Source: CAZOVB01 sp964583095 (lineage in GTDB: Bacteria > Planctomycetota > Phycisphaerae > SM23-33). Taken from it: a DNA stretch of 64,000 nucleotides. The stretch spans positions 1 to 64,000 of the forward strand of contig CAZOVB010000005.1 in assembly GCA_964583095.1 (NCBI GenBank), written 5' to 3'. The position numbers were made by a program, and so were the translations under genes. The stretch's first letter is position 1, and each line of letters opens with the position of its first letter. Under the pieces are notes generated by a model. It worked only from the letters and a program-made list of their open reading frames with translations. It made no database searches and was not told where the DNA came from. Positions 8,742 through 17,183 of the stretch are shown here, piece after piece.

Positions 8742-9860
8742 ATGCGCCGATGGACAGCGATTTTCTCCACGATGGTGGCCTTGGGGTTGCTTATCGGCTG
8801 CGATTCCGCCGGAACAGGCAATCCGCAGGTTCGCAGCGACCAGGACTCGGCAGAACCGCCTCGGGGACCGGCCCCGACGGAAGAGTCGTCACGCCCCCCC
8901 CAGCCGGGGGCATTGGATTCCGGGGCCGTCGCCGACGAATCTGAAGAACCTTCCGACCTGCCCCCCCGGGGCCGGCGGGACGTGATGGCCATCGTCAACG
9001 GCGAAGTCCTGTACCTAAAACCCCTTACCGACGCCCTGATCACCGAAAGCGGCTACAAGCTTGCCCAGCAGATGATCGCCGACCGCCTGGTTCGCCAAGA
9101 GGCCCAGGAGATGGGAATCCAGGTTACCCGAGAGGACATCGAGGAAGAACGCGACATTCAGCTTGCCAAGATGATCCCACAGGTTCAGGACCCGGCCCAG
9201 CGGCGAAGCATGCAGCCCCAGTTGATACAGAACCTCGGCGTGACAGAGCAGGTCTGGCAGATGGTCCTGCACCGCAATGCCCTGCTGGGCAAGATTGCCG
9301 CAAAGGACGTGGAGATCAGCGAGGAAATGCTCCGCAAGGAGTTCGCACGTCAATACCAGCAGAAGGTCCGGGTGCGACACATGCAGCTTCCCTCCCTGCC
9401 CGCAGCGCAGCACATGCTCCAGCGGCTGGAGAGGGGCGAGGAATTCACCGCGCTGGTCCGTCAGAATTCCATGGGTCCCACGGCCTCGGCCGGGGGGCTG
9501 CTCGAGCCCTTCGGCTCCCGCGATGAGACGGTCCCCGAGCAACTGCGAAAAAGCGCGATGCGATTGTCCGAACCAGGGCAGATCAGCGAGGTGATCATGA
9601 TCGGCAAGAGTTTCCACCTGCTCAAGCTCGAGGAGATCATTCCGCCGGCCGACGTGGAATTCGAGGACGTCCGCGACAAGCTCCGCAAGGACGTCCGTGC
9701 CCGGATCGTCGATTCCCAAAAGCCCCTGATCCTGAATCAACTGTTCCGTCAGGCCCTTGAGGAAGGTAAAATCCTCTTCGTCCATCCGATCCTCAAACAA
9801 CAGCACGAGGCCGCCCGTAAGCGCAGCGGCGCCTCCGATAGGACCCGCAATCAGCCGTGA
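8742..9860 (+). CDS. Parvulin-type peptidyl-prolyl isomerase lipoprotein (PrsA/SurA-like)
   Basis: 372 residues. The lipobox LLIGC places the lipidated cysteine at residue 20. A disordered Pro/Ser/Glu-rich stretch (21-80) is followed by a SurA-N-like helical domain (about 85-205) and a parvulin domain (about 208-310) containing VRVRHMQL, FTALVRQNSMGPTASAGGLLEPF and the GKSFHLLKLEEI strand. Such proteins fold exported proteins at the membrane surface. AGAGGT precedes the ATG. The stop overlaps the GTG of the aminotransferase by four bases (GTGA), so it heads an operon with metabolic genes. Confidence 0.88.
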   Translation: MRRWTAIFSTMVALGLLIGCDSAGTGNPQVRSDQDSAEPPRGPAPTEESSRPPQPGALDSGAVADESEEPSDLPPRGRRDVMAIVNGEVLYLKPLTDALITESGYKLAQQMIADRLVRQEAQEMGIQVTREDIEEERDIQLAKMIPQVQDPAQRRSMQPQLIQNLGVTEQVWQMVLHRNALLGKIAAKDVEISEEMLRKEFARQYQQKVRVRHMQLPSLPAAQHMLQRLERGEEFTALVRQNSMGPTASAGGLLEPFGSRDETVPEQLRKSAMRLSEPGQISEVIMIGKSFHLLKLEEIIPPADVEFEDVRDKLRKDVRARIVDSQKPLILNQLFRQALEEGKILFVHPILKQQHEAARKRSGASDRTRNQP

Positions 9861-11110
9861 GTGAATCCTGGAACATCAATGTCTCGCCGCGCCTGCGGCG
9901 TCTGCCACCGTACCTGTTCGGCCAGCTCAACCGGATGAAATATGAGAAGCGCCGCTCCGGTGTGGATATCATCGATCTGGGCATGGGTAACCCGATGGAT
10001 CCGCCTCCCCAGCAGGTCATCGACAAGCTCAGCGAGTGCGCCAACGACCCTCGCACCCACGGGTACAGCCAGTCCATCGGCATCCCCCACCTTCGCCGGG
10101 AAGTGGCCAAGCTCTACCAGAGCCGCTACGGCGTGCAGGTGGATCCGGCGACCGAGGTCATCGCCACCATCGGCTCCAAGGAAGGCTTCAGCCATCTGTG
10201 CCTGGCCCTGATGAGCATGGGGGATACCGCGGTAGTCGGCGACCCGTATTTCCCCATCCACGTCTACGGTGTCGCCCTGGCGGGGGGGAACGTGATCAAC
10301 GTTCCGCTGGGAAACGACGATGCCTTCCTCAAGCGCATCGCCTACGTGGTCGAGCATCTGTATCCCAAGCCCAAGCTGCTGATTCTCAACTACCCGCACA
10401 ATCCCACCGCGATGACCGTCGACGATCCGGGCTTCTTTGAACACGTGGTGAACCTCGCCCGGAAACACAACATCATGGTCGTGCACGACTTCGCCTACGG
10501 GCGTACCTGCTTTGACGGCTACCAGGCCCCGAGCTTCCTCCAGGCCTCCGGCGCCAAGGAAGTGGGCGTGGAGTTCATGACGATGTCCAAGCCGTACAAC
10601 ATGGCCGGCTGGCGCATCGGTTTCTGTGTGGGCAACGCCGAGATGATCCGCGCCCTGGCCACCATCAAGGGCTACTACGACTACGGGATTTTCACCCCCA
10701 TCCAGGTGGCCAGCATCATCGCGCTGCGCACCGCCGACCAGGACGCCCAGGCCCAGGCAAGCCTGTACGCCAAGCGCCGGGACCTGGTCGTCGACGGGCT
10801 CCGACGCGCAGGCTGGGAGGTCGCCAGGCCCCGGGCAAGCATGTTCGTCTGGGCCAAGATCCCCGAGCAACACCTCCAGGGCCAGAGCACCATCGACTTC
10901 GCCCTGCGCCTGATGGACCAGGCGGAAGTCGCCCTGGCCCCGGGCCGAGCCTTTGGCCAGCAGGGAGAAGGCTTCGTCCGCGTTGCCCTGGTGGAAAACG
11001 AACAGCGGCTTCGACAGGCCATCCGCAACATCGACCGGGCGCTGAACAAGGGCATTATCGCGCCCACCGCCAGCAAACTCAAAGCCCGCAGCACTGAAGG
11101 GACCGAGTGA
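9857..11110 (+). CDS. PLP-dependent aminotransferase, AlaC/LL-DAP aminotransferase-like
   Basis: 417 residues, GTG start overlapping the previous stop. A class I/II fold-type I aminotransferase: DLGMGNPMDPPP near the N terminus, NYPHNPTA (Asn for the PLP pyridine), HDFAYG (Asp), and the Schiff-base lysine in MSKPYNMAGWRIGF. It most resembles glutamate-pyruvate aminotransferase AlaC and the LL-diaminopimelate aminotransferase family; I cannot separate these from the sequence alone. It overlaps the RnfC-like gene by four bases (GTGA), a firm sign of co-expression. Confidence 0.9.
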   Translation: MSESWNINVSPRLRRLPPYLFGQLNRMKYEKRRSGVDIIDLGMGNPMDPPPQQVIDKLSECANDPRTHGYSQSIGIPHLRREVAKLYQSRYGVQVDPATEVIATIGSKEGFSHLCLALMSMGDTAVVGDPYFPIHVYGVALAGGNVINVPLGNDDAFLKRIAYVVEHLYPKPKLLILNYPHNPTAMTVDDPGFFEHVVNLARKHNIMVVHDFAYGRTCFDGYQAPSFLQASGAKEVGVEFMTMSKPYNMAGWRIGFCVGNAEMIRALATIKGYYDYGIFTPIQVASIIALRTADQDAQAQASLYAKRRDLVVDGLRRAGWEVARPRASMFVWAKIPEQHLQGQSTIDFALRLMDQAEVALAPGRAFGQQGEGFVRVALVENEQRLRQAIRNIDRALNKGIIAPTASKLKARSTEGTE

Positions 11111-12450
11111 AAGCGATTCGCCTGAGACGTTCCGGGTCGTTCGCGGGGGGCATAGATCTTCCCGACGAAAAGCACGAAACGCTCCACGCGCCGATCCTTC
11201 CTGTACCAAAGCCCAGCCGACTGCTTCTGCCTCTCAAGCCCTGCGGACGCACCGTGGCCCAGCGGATCGTCCAAGCCGGCCAACGCGTCCAGGCCCACCA
11301 GTGCCTGGCCAAGGCCACCGACGAGACCGGCATCGATATTCACGCCCCCCTGGCCGGGCGTGTCGGAGCGGTCCGAAGCGTCCAGGTGGCCGACCGGGAT
11401 GGTTTTGTCTCCCAGCCCGCGCTGGAATTGACCGACCTGGAGGCCCCGGCCAACCCTCAGCCTGTCGCGCCGGATTTCGACTGGAAGCAGGCCTCGCCCG
11501 AAACCCTTCGAGAGCAGATGCGCAGCGGCGGCTTGACCACCTTCGGCCGGCGAACCCAGCCGCTGCACCTCTGGCTTCAGCGCGCCCGCCAGAGACGTTG
11601 CCGCGTGCTCATCTGCAATGGAATGGAGAACCAGCCGTATGTGACGGCCGAGCACGCCATGCTCCGCCACTACGGTCCGGAGGTCATCCGGGGACTGGCC
11701 ATTCTGGCAAAAGCCCTGGAGGTCCGCAGCAGCCTGATCGCGGTGGACAACCGACGCACGGATGACTACCGCGGACTGATCGAGCCGACCCGTTCACACG
11801 ACATAGGCCGCGTCTCCCTGCACAACAAGTATCCCATCGGAGCCGACCACCTGCTGGTCAAGGTCCTCACCGGGCGGGAAGTCCCCGTAGGGGCCGGCCC
11901 GCTGAGTCTGGAGGTGGCGGTGGTGGCCCCTCCGACCTGCCTGGCTGTCTACAGGTGGATCGCAGGCCGAGAGCCCTCGACGCATCGGGTGGTCACGGTC
12001 GCTGGAGAAAACGCCCCCGCCCCGGGCAACTACTGGGCTCCCTTTGGCATGGACTGCCTGGAACTCGCTGCCACTGCGCAGCAGCCGGTCGTCCATGGCG
12101 GGCCCATGTTCGGCACGCGCCTGGCCGAAGATGCCGTATTGAGCCCTTCCACAGATGCATTGCTCATCCTCCAGACGCCCGAGTTGCCCCTGCCCTCGCC
12201 CTGCATGCGGTGCGGATGGTGCACCGACCATTGCCCGGCCCGGCTGAATGTAGCCGCCTTGAACGACGCGTTCGAACTTGGAGATATCGCTTTTGCCGAC
12301 CGGGCCGGAGCGCTGGCCTGTGTCGAGTGCGGGCTCTGCAGCTATGTCTGCCCGGCCAGGCTGCCCCTGAGTCAGCGCATTCGCAGGCTCAAGCGAAACC
12401 TCTTCCAGTTGCGACACCGCGCCGGCGCTTCCGGGAAGGGGACAAAATGA
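11107..12450 (+). CDS. RnfC-like electron transport protein with divergent flavin/NADH site
   Basis: 447 residues. The N-terminal barrel-sandwich domain (about 25-115), a central Rossmann-like region, an SLBB-type segment and two ferredoxin motifs (CMRCGWCTDHCP from 366, CVECGLCSYVCP from 405) give the RnfC layout at normal length. In known RnfC the NADH/FMN loop GLGGAxFP is followed by NGAECEPYxT. Here the first region reads SGGLTTFGRR (near 140-149) and the second NGMENQPYVT (171-180), so the glycine-rich loop is gone and the C and second E are replaced. It probably still carries [4Fe-4S] clusters but may not oxidise NADH. Confidence 0.85.
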   Translation: MKAIRLRRSGSFAGGIDLPDEKHETLHAPILPVPKPSRLLLPLKPCGRTVAQRIVQAGQRVQAHQCLAKATDETGIDIHAPLAGRVGAVRSVQVADRDGFVSQPALELTDLEAPANPQPVAPDFDWKQASPETLREQMRSGGLTTFGRRTQPLHLWLQRARQRRCRVLICNGMENQPYVTAEHAMLRHYGPEVIRGLAILAKALEVRSSLIAVDNRRTDDYRGLIEPTRSHDIGRVSLHNKYPIGADHLLVKVLTGREVPVGAGPLSLEVAVVAPPTCLAVYRWIAGREPSTHRVVTVAGENAPAPGNYWAPFGMDCLELAATAQQPVVHGGPMFGTRLAEDAVLSPSTDALLILQTPELPLPSPCMRCGWCTDHCPARLNVAALNDAFELGDIAFADRAGALACVECGLCSYVCPARLPLSQRIRRLKRNLFQLRHRAGASGKGTK

Positions 12451-13697
12451 TGGCTTCGTCACCCAAGGTCGAGCCGGCCGCCCCACAGGCCAAACGCCAG
12501 CAGTTCTTCGCCATCCAGTCCCCGTTCCTCCATGCCCCGGAAACCGCAAGAACGGTCTACACCGTCACGCTGCTGGCTGCCTGCGTCCCGGTGCTTGCGG
12601 GCCTGACGCTGTTCGGCTGGCGGGCGGGCGTGGTGGCTCTGCTCTCGGTGGCGACCTGCGTCCTTGTCGAGAGAGTCTTCTTTCGCGTTGCTCGCAGCCC
12701 CGCCCTGCTTGGACGCAGCCACGCCTACCTGACCGGGGTTCTGCTGGCCGCCACCCTGCCCCCCTTCGTCCCCTGGTACGTGCCGGTCATTGCCGGGGCC
12801 TTTGCCATTGTTCTGGGCAAGGCCGTCTTCGGCGGAGTGGGCCACTTCCTCTGGCAGCCCGCCCTGGTGGGAATGCTGGCTGTGGCGGTCATGTTTCCTG
12901 TCCTGCTCAACCCGCCCACTTGGCCCCTGCTGAGCCGGCAGAAGCTGCTTCGAGGCGACATCCGCCAAGAGGCCAGACCGAAGGAGTATCGTCAGTGGAG
13001 TACCGCCAAGCCGCCCCAGGGGGCCGACGCCTTTGCGCTGAAGCGTCCGGCCGACACGCTGGATGAGCTCTACGACAACCAGTCGCCCGCCTTCAGCGCC
13101 ATTGCCTACGTACCGGCCGGGATCGACCGGGCCCGCCCCGCCCTGATCGACCGGCTCCCGCCCATCCGGGACATGCTCTACGGGGCCAGGCCAGGGGGCA
13201 TCGGCGAAACCTGCGCGGTACTGATACTCGTCTCGGGCTTGTACCTGATCTACCGAAACTACGTCAAAGCCCACCTGCCGCTTTCCATGCTGATCTCCGC
13301 CTCCCTGGTCGCCGCCATCGCTCCGGTGCACCTGGCCGGGCATGGCCAGACGGTCCGGAGCGTCTGGATACCCTTCTTCCATGAGGGCGCAGCGACGGGC
13401 TTTCTCCTGATCCTCTACCATCTGCTCAGCGGTCAAATGCTCCTGGCTGCATTCTTCCTGGCCCCGGAGATGACGTCCCGACCCGTGACACGGGGCGGAC
13501 AGGTTCTCTTTGGCATCGGGTGCGGCATTCTGGCCATGCTCCTGCGCATCTACACCCCGTTGCCGATTCCCACCGGCATTGCGGTGCTGTTCATGAATAC
13601 CCTCACCCCCACCATCGATGCCATCTGGAGACCGCGCGTGATGGGCCAGAAATGGTACCAGCGATTCCTCCTGCCAAGGCCCAGGCACGACCGCTGA
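12447..13697 (+). CDS. RnfD/NqrB-family membrane protein lacking the covalent-FMN motif
   Basis: 416 residues, started at the ATGATG overlapping the rnfC-like stop, behind GGGAAGGGG. About ten membrane helices and the family signatures GGVGHFLWQPALVG and ARPGGIGETCAV identify the NQR2/RnfD family. Canonical RnfD attaches FMN to the Thr of an SGAT motif; the equivalent stretch here reads SPAF (residues 213-216), so the threonine is replaced by phenylalanine. No rnfG, rnfA, rnfB or rnfE is present. The stop codon abuts that of the convergent GT39-like gene at TGATCA. Confidence 0.85.
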   Translation: MMASSPKVEPAAPQAKRQQFFAIQSPFLHAPETARTVYTVTLLAACVPVLAGLTLFGWRAGVVALLSVATCVLVERVFFRVARSPALLGRSHAYLTGVLLAATLPPFVPWYVPVIAGAFAIVLGKAVFGGVGHFLWQPALVGMLAVAVMFPVLLNPPTWPLLSRQKLLRGDIRQEARPKEYRQWSTAKPPQGADAFALKRPADTLDELYDNQSPAFSAIAYVPAGIDRARPALIDRLPPIRDMLYGARPGGIGETCAVLILVSGLYLIYRNYVKAHLPLSMLISASLVAAIAPVHLAGHGQTVRSVWIPFFHEGAATGFLLILYHLLSGQMLLAAFFLAPEMTSRPVTRGGQVLFGIGCGILAMLLRIYTPLPIPTGIAVLFMNTLTPTIDAIWRPRVMGQKWYQRFLLPRPRHDR

Positions 13698-15131
13698 TCA
13701 GTCCCTCGCCCTGCGATCTGCTCGTTGTCCTCTGCCCGAGAGCAGCAGGACCAGTCCGACTCCCGCCCCGACGCAGAGCATCGGCTCCAATGGCACCCGG
13801 AAACGGGGCGTGGAGGCAGGGCCACCCGCAAAAAGCATCGTCAGGAAGCTCAGAACGAGCCAGGCCCGATGCAGACGGATCCCCCCCGCCAAAAGCCCAA
13901 AACAAGCCGCAAGAGCCAGAAGGTATTTCACGGCCAGAAGGAGCAGGAAAGGTCCGGCCAGGGCAACAAGCCACAGCTGCCCGCCAAAATAGTGCTCAAC
14001 CGCGGCCCATAGACCTCGTCGATTCAACACCTCCAGCGTCCCCTTCTGCCCCGCCGTCCAGCCGGCTACTTCCATCGCGTCGGTCACCCCCGGAAGCAAT
14101 GTGGCCAGACTGCTGCGCAAGTGCATCCACGCCCATGCAAACGGATGGGAAGCAAGCACCCCGACCGCCTCGGATCTCTCCCGTCGCAACTCCTGCCAGA
14201 AGGCCTCTGGGCCTCTGCGGGCGTTCTTTTCAGACGGTTGGGCCTCTGCCTGCCCGTCAGGATCTTCCTCCTGTTCCCCGGCCTGCGGGGCATCCCGGGT
14301 GTCCGATTCGGCCTGCCCGGCTTCTTCCTGGGCCGATTCTCCCACCTGGGCCAGGGTGGCCGGGGCTTCGTACTTGATCAGGTTCACCGACGCAATCGCA
14401 CTGAAGCCCCAGTAGCCGTGGGTCAGTCCATTGCGGACCACCCAGGGACCGATGCACAGAACCGTCAGACAGGCCCAGAGGCCAAGCGCTCTGCCCGCCT
14501 GCCGGGACCGACGGGACCCGAGCCACCCAACAACCAGAGCTGCCCCCAGGACGCAGAGGGGAATCAAACCGATCGGGCGAAAATAGCAGGCCGCGATCAG
14601 CAGCAAGACCCCCCAGGTGAGTTTCCGGTGCTCCTTTGTCTGCAGGGCCCGGGTGGCCAGGACCATCCCGGCCGTGAGAAGCAGGGCAAAGGAGGTCTCG
14701 CTGAGCACCCGCAGGCTCGCAGAGGCACTGACGGGACTCAGAGCGTAGAGCAGCCCCGCAACGGTTCCTGCCCGGCTTCCCCACCCGCGGCAGGCCCAGT
14801 GCATGACCAGCCAGGTCGTCACCGCTTCAAACACCAGTTGGAGCAGGAGGACAATCGTCAGGCCGAAACGGATTTCCGGCGTCCCTGCCAACTCCAGCAG
14901 CACCGGATAGCCCGGGGTTCGCAGGGCGGTGAGCCCGTCGGCATCGCTGCCCCAGGCATCCCAGTACCTCAGGTAATCGTAGCTGTCGGGGGTAAGCATT
15001 TCGGCCAGGACGCCGAACCCGTAGTAGAGGCCCCAGTCGTCGCGGTCGCGATTGGCCAAACCCACCGCCCAGATCTGCAGGCGAAACGTCAGGGCCAGAA
15101 GGAGGATCAGGATAACCCGGCTTTTTGGCAT
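13698..15131 (-). CDS. Polytopic GT39/ArnT-like glycosyltransferase family membrane protein
   Basis: 477 residues with about ten membrane helices. The first lumenal loop contains an acidic stretch (NRDRDDWG, DSYDYLRYWDAW) as in lipid-phosphate-sugar-dependent mannosyl/arabinosyl transferases (GT-C fold), followed by LRTPGYPVLLELAG. A ~45-residue Glu/Gln-rich insert (about 275-320) interrupts the helices. The likely role is transfer of a sugar from a polyprenyl carrier at the outer face of the inner membrane; acceptor unknown. Its start is six bases after a TAGACT -10 box. Confidence 0.75.
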   Translation of the reverse strand: MPKSRVILILLLALTFRLQIWAVGLANRDRDDWGLYYGFGVLAEMLTPDSYDYLRYWDAWGSDADGLTALRTPGYPVLLELAGTPEIRFGLTIVLLLQLVFEAVTTWLVMHWACRGWGSRAGTVAGLLYALSPVSASASLRVLSETSFALLLTAGMVLATRALQTKEHRKLTWGVLLLIAACYFRPIGLIPLCVLGAALVVGWLGSRRSRQAGRALGLWACLTVLCIGPWVVRNGLTHGYWGFSAIASVNLIKYEAPATLAQVGESAQEEAGQAESDTRDAPQAGEQEEDPDGQAEAQPSEKNARRGPEAFWQELRRERSEAVGVLASHPFAWAWMHLRSSLATLLPGVTDAMEVAGWTAGQKGTLEVLNRRGLWAAVEHYFGGQLWLVALAGPFLLLLAVKYLLALAACFGLLAGGIRLHRAWLVLSFLTMLFAGGPASTPRFRVPLEPMLCVGAGVGLVLLLSGRGQRADRRARD

Positions 15132-15137
15132 GCAAAG

Positions 15138-15167
15138 AGTCTACTTCGATTCGGTTATCGGATACAA
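15138..15167 (-). promoter_or_regulatory. Leaderless promoter of the GT39-like gene, TTGTAT-N18-TAGACT
   Basis: On the minus strand, TTGTAT (15162-15167) and TAGACT (15138-15143) with 18 bases between; the ATG starts six bases after the -10 box. The -35 box overlaps the -10 box of queE on the other strand. Confidence 0.55.
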
Positions 15168-15168
15168 T
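15163..15168 (+). promoter_or_regulatory. -10 box of a leaderless queE promoter
   Basis: TACAAT six bases before the ATG at 15175, so the transcript should start at or next to the start codon. No good -35 box is visible at 17 bases. Confidence 0.55.
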
Positions 15169-15174
15169 GCCCCC

Positions 15175-15822
15175 ATGAGCAAAACCATGCAAGTCGTTGA
15201 GATCTTCCGGAGTCTCCAGGGAGAGGGCGTCCGGGCGGGCATGCCCTGTTCCTTTGTCCGACTGGCCGGGTGCAACCTGCGCTGCAAGTGGTGCGACAGC
15301 CAGTATGCCTGGGAGGGAGGCGAGGAGATGAGCTTGGAAGCCATCGTCCGCCGCGTCGAACAGTTGGACCTGCCCCGGGTGGAACTCACCGGGGGCGAGC
15401 CGCTGATCCACCCGGAAGCTCCCACACTCCTGGGACGCTTCTGCGACGAAGGCTACGAAACCCTCCTGGAGACCAACGGATCCCTGGATATCTCCGAGAT
15501 CGACCCGCGCGTCGTCCGTATTGTCGATATCAAGTGCCCCTCATCCGGGCAGGCCGAGAAGATGCGCTGGGAGAACCTGGACCTCCTGACCCACATCGAC
15601 GAGGTAAAATTCGTCCTGGCCGACCGGGACGATTTCGACTACGCCTGCCGCATCCTCTCCCAGTACGAACTGCCCGCAAGGTGCCTGGTGACCTTGTCTC
15701 CGGTGGCCGGGAAACTCGACCCGACGCAGTTGGCCCAGTGGATCCTCGATGCCCGCGCGAATGTGCGTCTCGGGCTCCAGCTTCACCGGCTTCTCTGGCC
15801 CGGGCAGGACAGGGGCAGGTAA
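15175..15822 (+). CDS. queE: 7-carboxy-7-deazaguanine synthase QueE
   Basis: 215 residues from ATG 15175. The radical SAM cluster motif CNLRCKWC sits near residue 32, with FRSLQGEG near the N terminus, ELTGGEPLIH, and ETNGSLD typical of QueE. The enzyme converts 6-carboxytetrahydropterin to 7-carboxy-7-deazaguanine for queuosine/preQ0 synthesis. The partner queD follows 59 bases downstream on the same strand, though from its own promoter. queC is not in the window. Confidence 0.95.
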   Translation: MSKTMQVVEIFRSLQGEGVRAGMPCSFVRLAGCNLRCKWCDSQYAWEGGEEMSLEAIVRRVEQLDLPRVELTGGEPLIHPEAPTLLGRFCDEGYETLLETNGSLDISEIDPRVVRIVDIKCPSSGQAEKMRWENLDLLTHIDEVKFVLADRDDFDYACRILSQYELPARCLVTLSPVAGKLDPTQLAQWILDARANVRLGLQLHRLLWPGQDRGR

Positions 15823-15845
15823 GCCCTGCCGGGAGCGGATTCCAT

Positions 15846-15874
15846 TTGGCCCCGGGGCCCGGCCCGGCTAGTAT
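15846..15874 (+). promoter_or_regulatory. Leaderless promoter of queD, TTGGCC-N17-TAGTAT
   Basis: TTGGCC (15846-15851), 17 bases, TAGTAT (15869-15874); the queD ATG follows after seven bases. Confidence 0.6.
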
Positions 15875-15881
15875 TTCCCGT

Positions 15882-16244
15882 ATGCAAGCCGAACTGGTCA
15901 GGACATTCCGATTCGAGGCAGCCCACAGCCTGCCCAGACTGCCCGAGGGTCACAAGTGCAAGCGAATGCACGGGCACAGCTACCGTGTGGATATTCATGT
16001 AACGGGGCCCGTGGACGACAAGACCGGATGGGTAGTTGATTTCGGCCAGATCAAGAAAACCGTCGAGCCGATCATCTCACAACTGGACCACGCGATTCTC
16101 AATGAAATCCCGGGCCTGGAACAGTCCACCAGCGAGCAGATCGCCAAATACCTCTGGGATCGCATCTGCATAGACCTTCCCATCCTCTCTGCTGTTACGA
16201 TCTGGGAATCCGAACGGTCCCGCTGCATCTACCGGGGGGACTGA
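15882..16244 (+). CDS. queD: 6-carboxy-5,6,7,8-tetrahydropterin synthase QueD
   Basis: 120 residues. The T-fold enzyme has zinc ligands His15 (FEAAHSLP), His30 and His32 (MHGHSY), catalytic Cys26, and the LDHAILNEI and PTSE-like STSEQIAKYLW segments. Length is standard. It makes 6-carboxytetrahydropterin from dihydroneopterin triphosphate, the substrate of QueE encoded just upstream. Its last 16 bases overlap the end of the convergent YihY gene. Confidence 0.95.
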   Translation: MQAELVRTFRFEAAHSLPRLPEGHKCKRMHGHSYRVDIHVTGPVDDKTGWVVDFGQIKKTVEPIISQLDHAILNEIPGLEQSTSEQIAKYLWDRICIDLPILSAVTIWESERSRCIYRGD

Positions 16245-17140
16245 TTGGCGTGGGAATCGGCATCTTCTTCGCCGGACTCGGCCCGGATGGTTCTACCCCG
16301 TACTCGATTGAGCGTATATGTGAACTCCGCCCCCCAGAAGAAGATGATCCAGGAAACATACGCCCAGGCCAGCAGCACAAAGACCGATGCTGCCGCTCCG
16401 TAGATGGAATCCAATCGGCTGTGCCTCAGATAGAGCCCGACCGCCCATTTGCCCACCTCCAGCAGGACGGCCGTGGCGAACGACCCCACGACCACATGCC
16501 GCCAACGCAATTCAACGTCGGGAACGATCCGAAAGACCAGGGCGACCAGAACGGCCGAAACCACGACCGAGCCGATCGTATCCACCAGACCCCACAGCGC
16601 ATTACTGTGCGGCAAGGGTTCGATCCATGTCTGAACCACCTGTAGACCCAGACTCAATGCCATGGCCAGGAGCAACACCGCCCCTGCTGCGAAGGTCAGG
16701 GCAAAGCCGAAGAGCCGGCGTCGAACGAATCTCCAGAGCTTCCGATGATGCTGCGTCGGGACATCCCAGACCTGGTTCAATGACAGCAGGACGTTTCGAA
16801 ATACCGCATTGGCTCCAAAAAGCACGCCCACAATGCTGAACACGACCGCTGCCGTCGAGCCCTGTGAGGCCAGGCGGTCCTGGAGGTTGGAAAGCGCCCT
16901 GGCCACTCCCTGCCTCGCGGTCTGCCCCCCGACGCTCTGGACGTATTCCAGCAGTTCCAGCCGGGCCGGAGCACTGCGGAAAACCAGCCCCGCAGCCAGA
17001 ATGACCAGCACCAACAGCGGAACCAGGGAGAACAGCGAATAGAAGGCCAGTGCAGCGGCCCGATGGGGGGCCTCGTCTGAGAGGAACTCGCGTGTCGAAT
17101 CAACCAGAACGCGGCGAAGAATTTTCCAAAGCCGATCCAT
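16229..17140 (-). CDS. YihY/BrkB-family inner membrane protein
   Basis: 303 residues with six predicted helices. Family marks are RAAALAFYSLFSLVPLLVLV near the N terminus, the GANAVFRNVLLSLNQVWDV loop, and SIYGAAASVFVLLAWAYVSWIIFFWGAEF near the end. A charged tail follows. Molecular function of this family is not settled; some members were misnamed ribonuclease BN. The ATG follows a TACAAT box after five bases, so the transcript is probably leaderless. Confidence 0.9.
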   Translation of the reverse strand: MDRLWKILRRVLVDSTREFLSDEAPHRAAALAFYSLFSLVPLLVLVILAAGLVFRSAPARLELLEYVQSVGGQTARQGVARALSNLQDRLASQGSTAAVVFSIVGVLFGANAVFRNVLLSLNQVWDVPTQHHRKLWRFVRRRLFGFALTFAAGAVLLLAMALSLGLQVVQTWIEPLPHSNALWGLVDTIGSVVVSAVLVALVFRIVPDVELRWRHVVVGSFATAVLLEVGKWAVGLYLRHSRLDSIYGAAASVFVLLAWAYVSWIIFFWGAEFTYTLNRVRGRTIRAESGEEDADSHANQSPR

Positions 17141-17145
17141 GTGGG

Positions 17146-17151
17146 ATTGTA
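17146..17151 (-). promoter_or_regulatory. -10 box of a leaderless YihY promoter
   Basis: TACAAT on the minus strand, five bases before the ATG at 17140. No convincing -35 box. Confidence 0.5.
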
Positions 17152-17183
17152 GACAGGCCCGGCATCCAGGCCCAGGAAACGCC

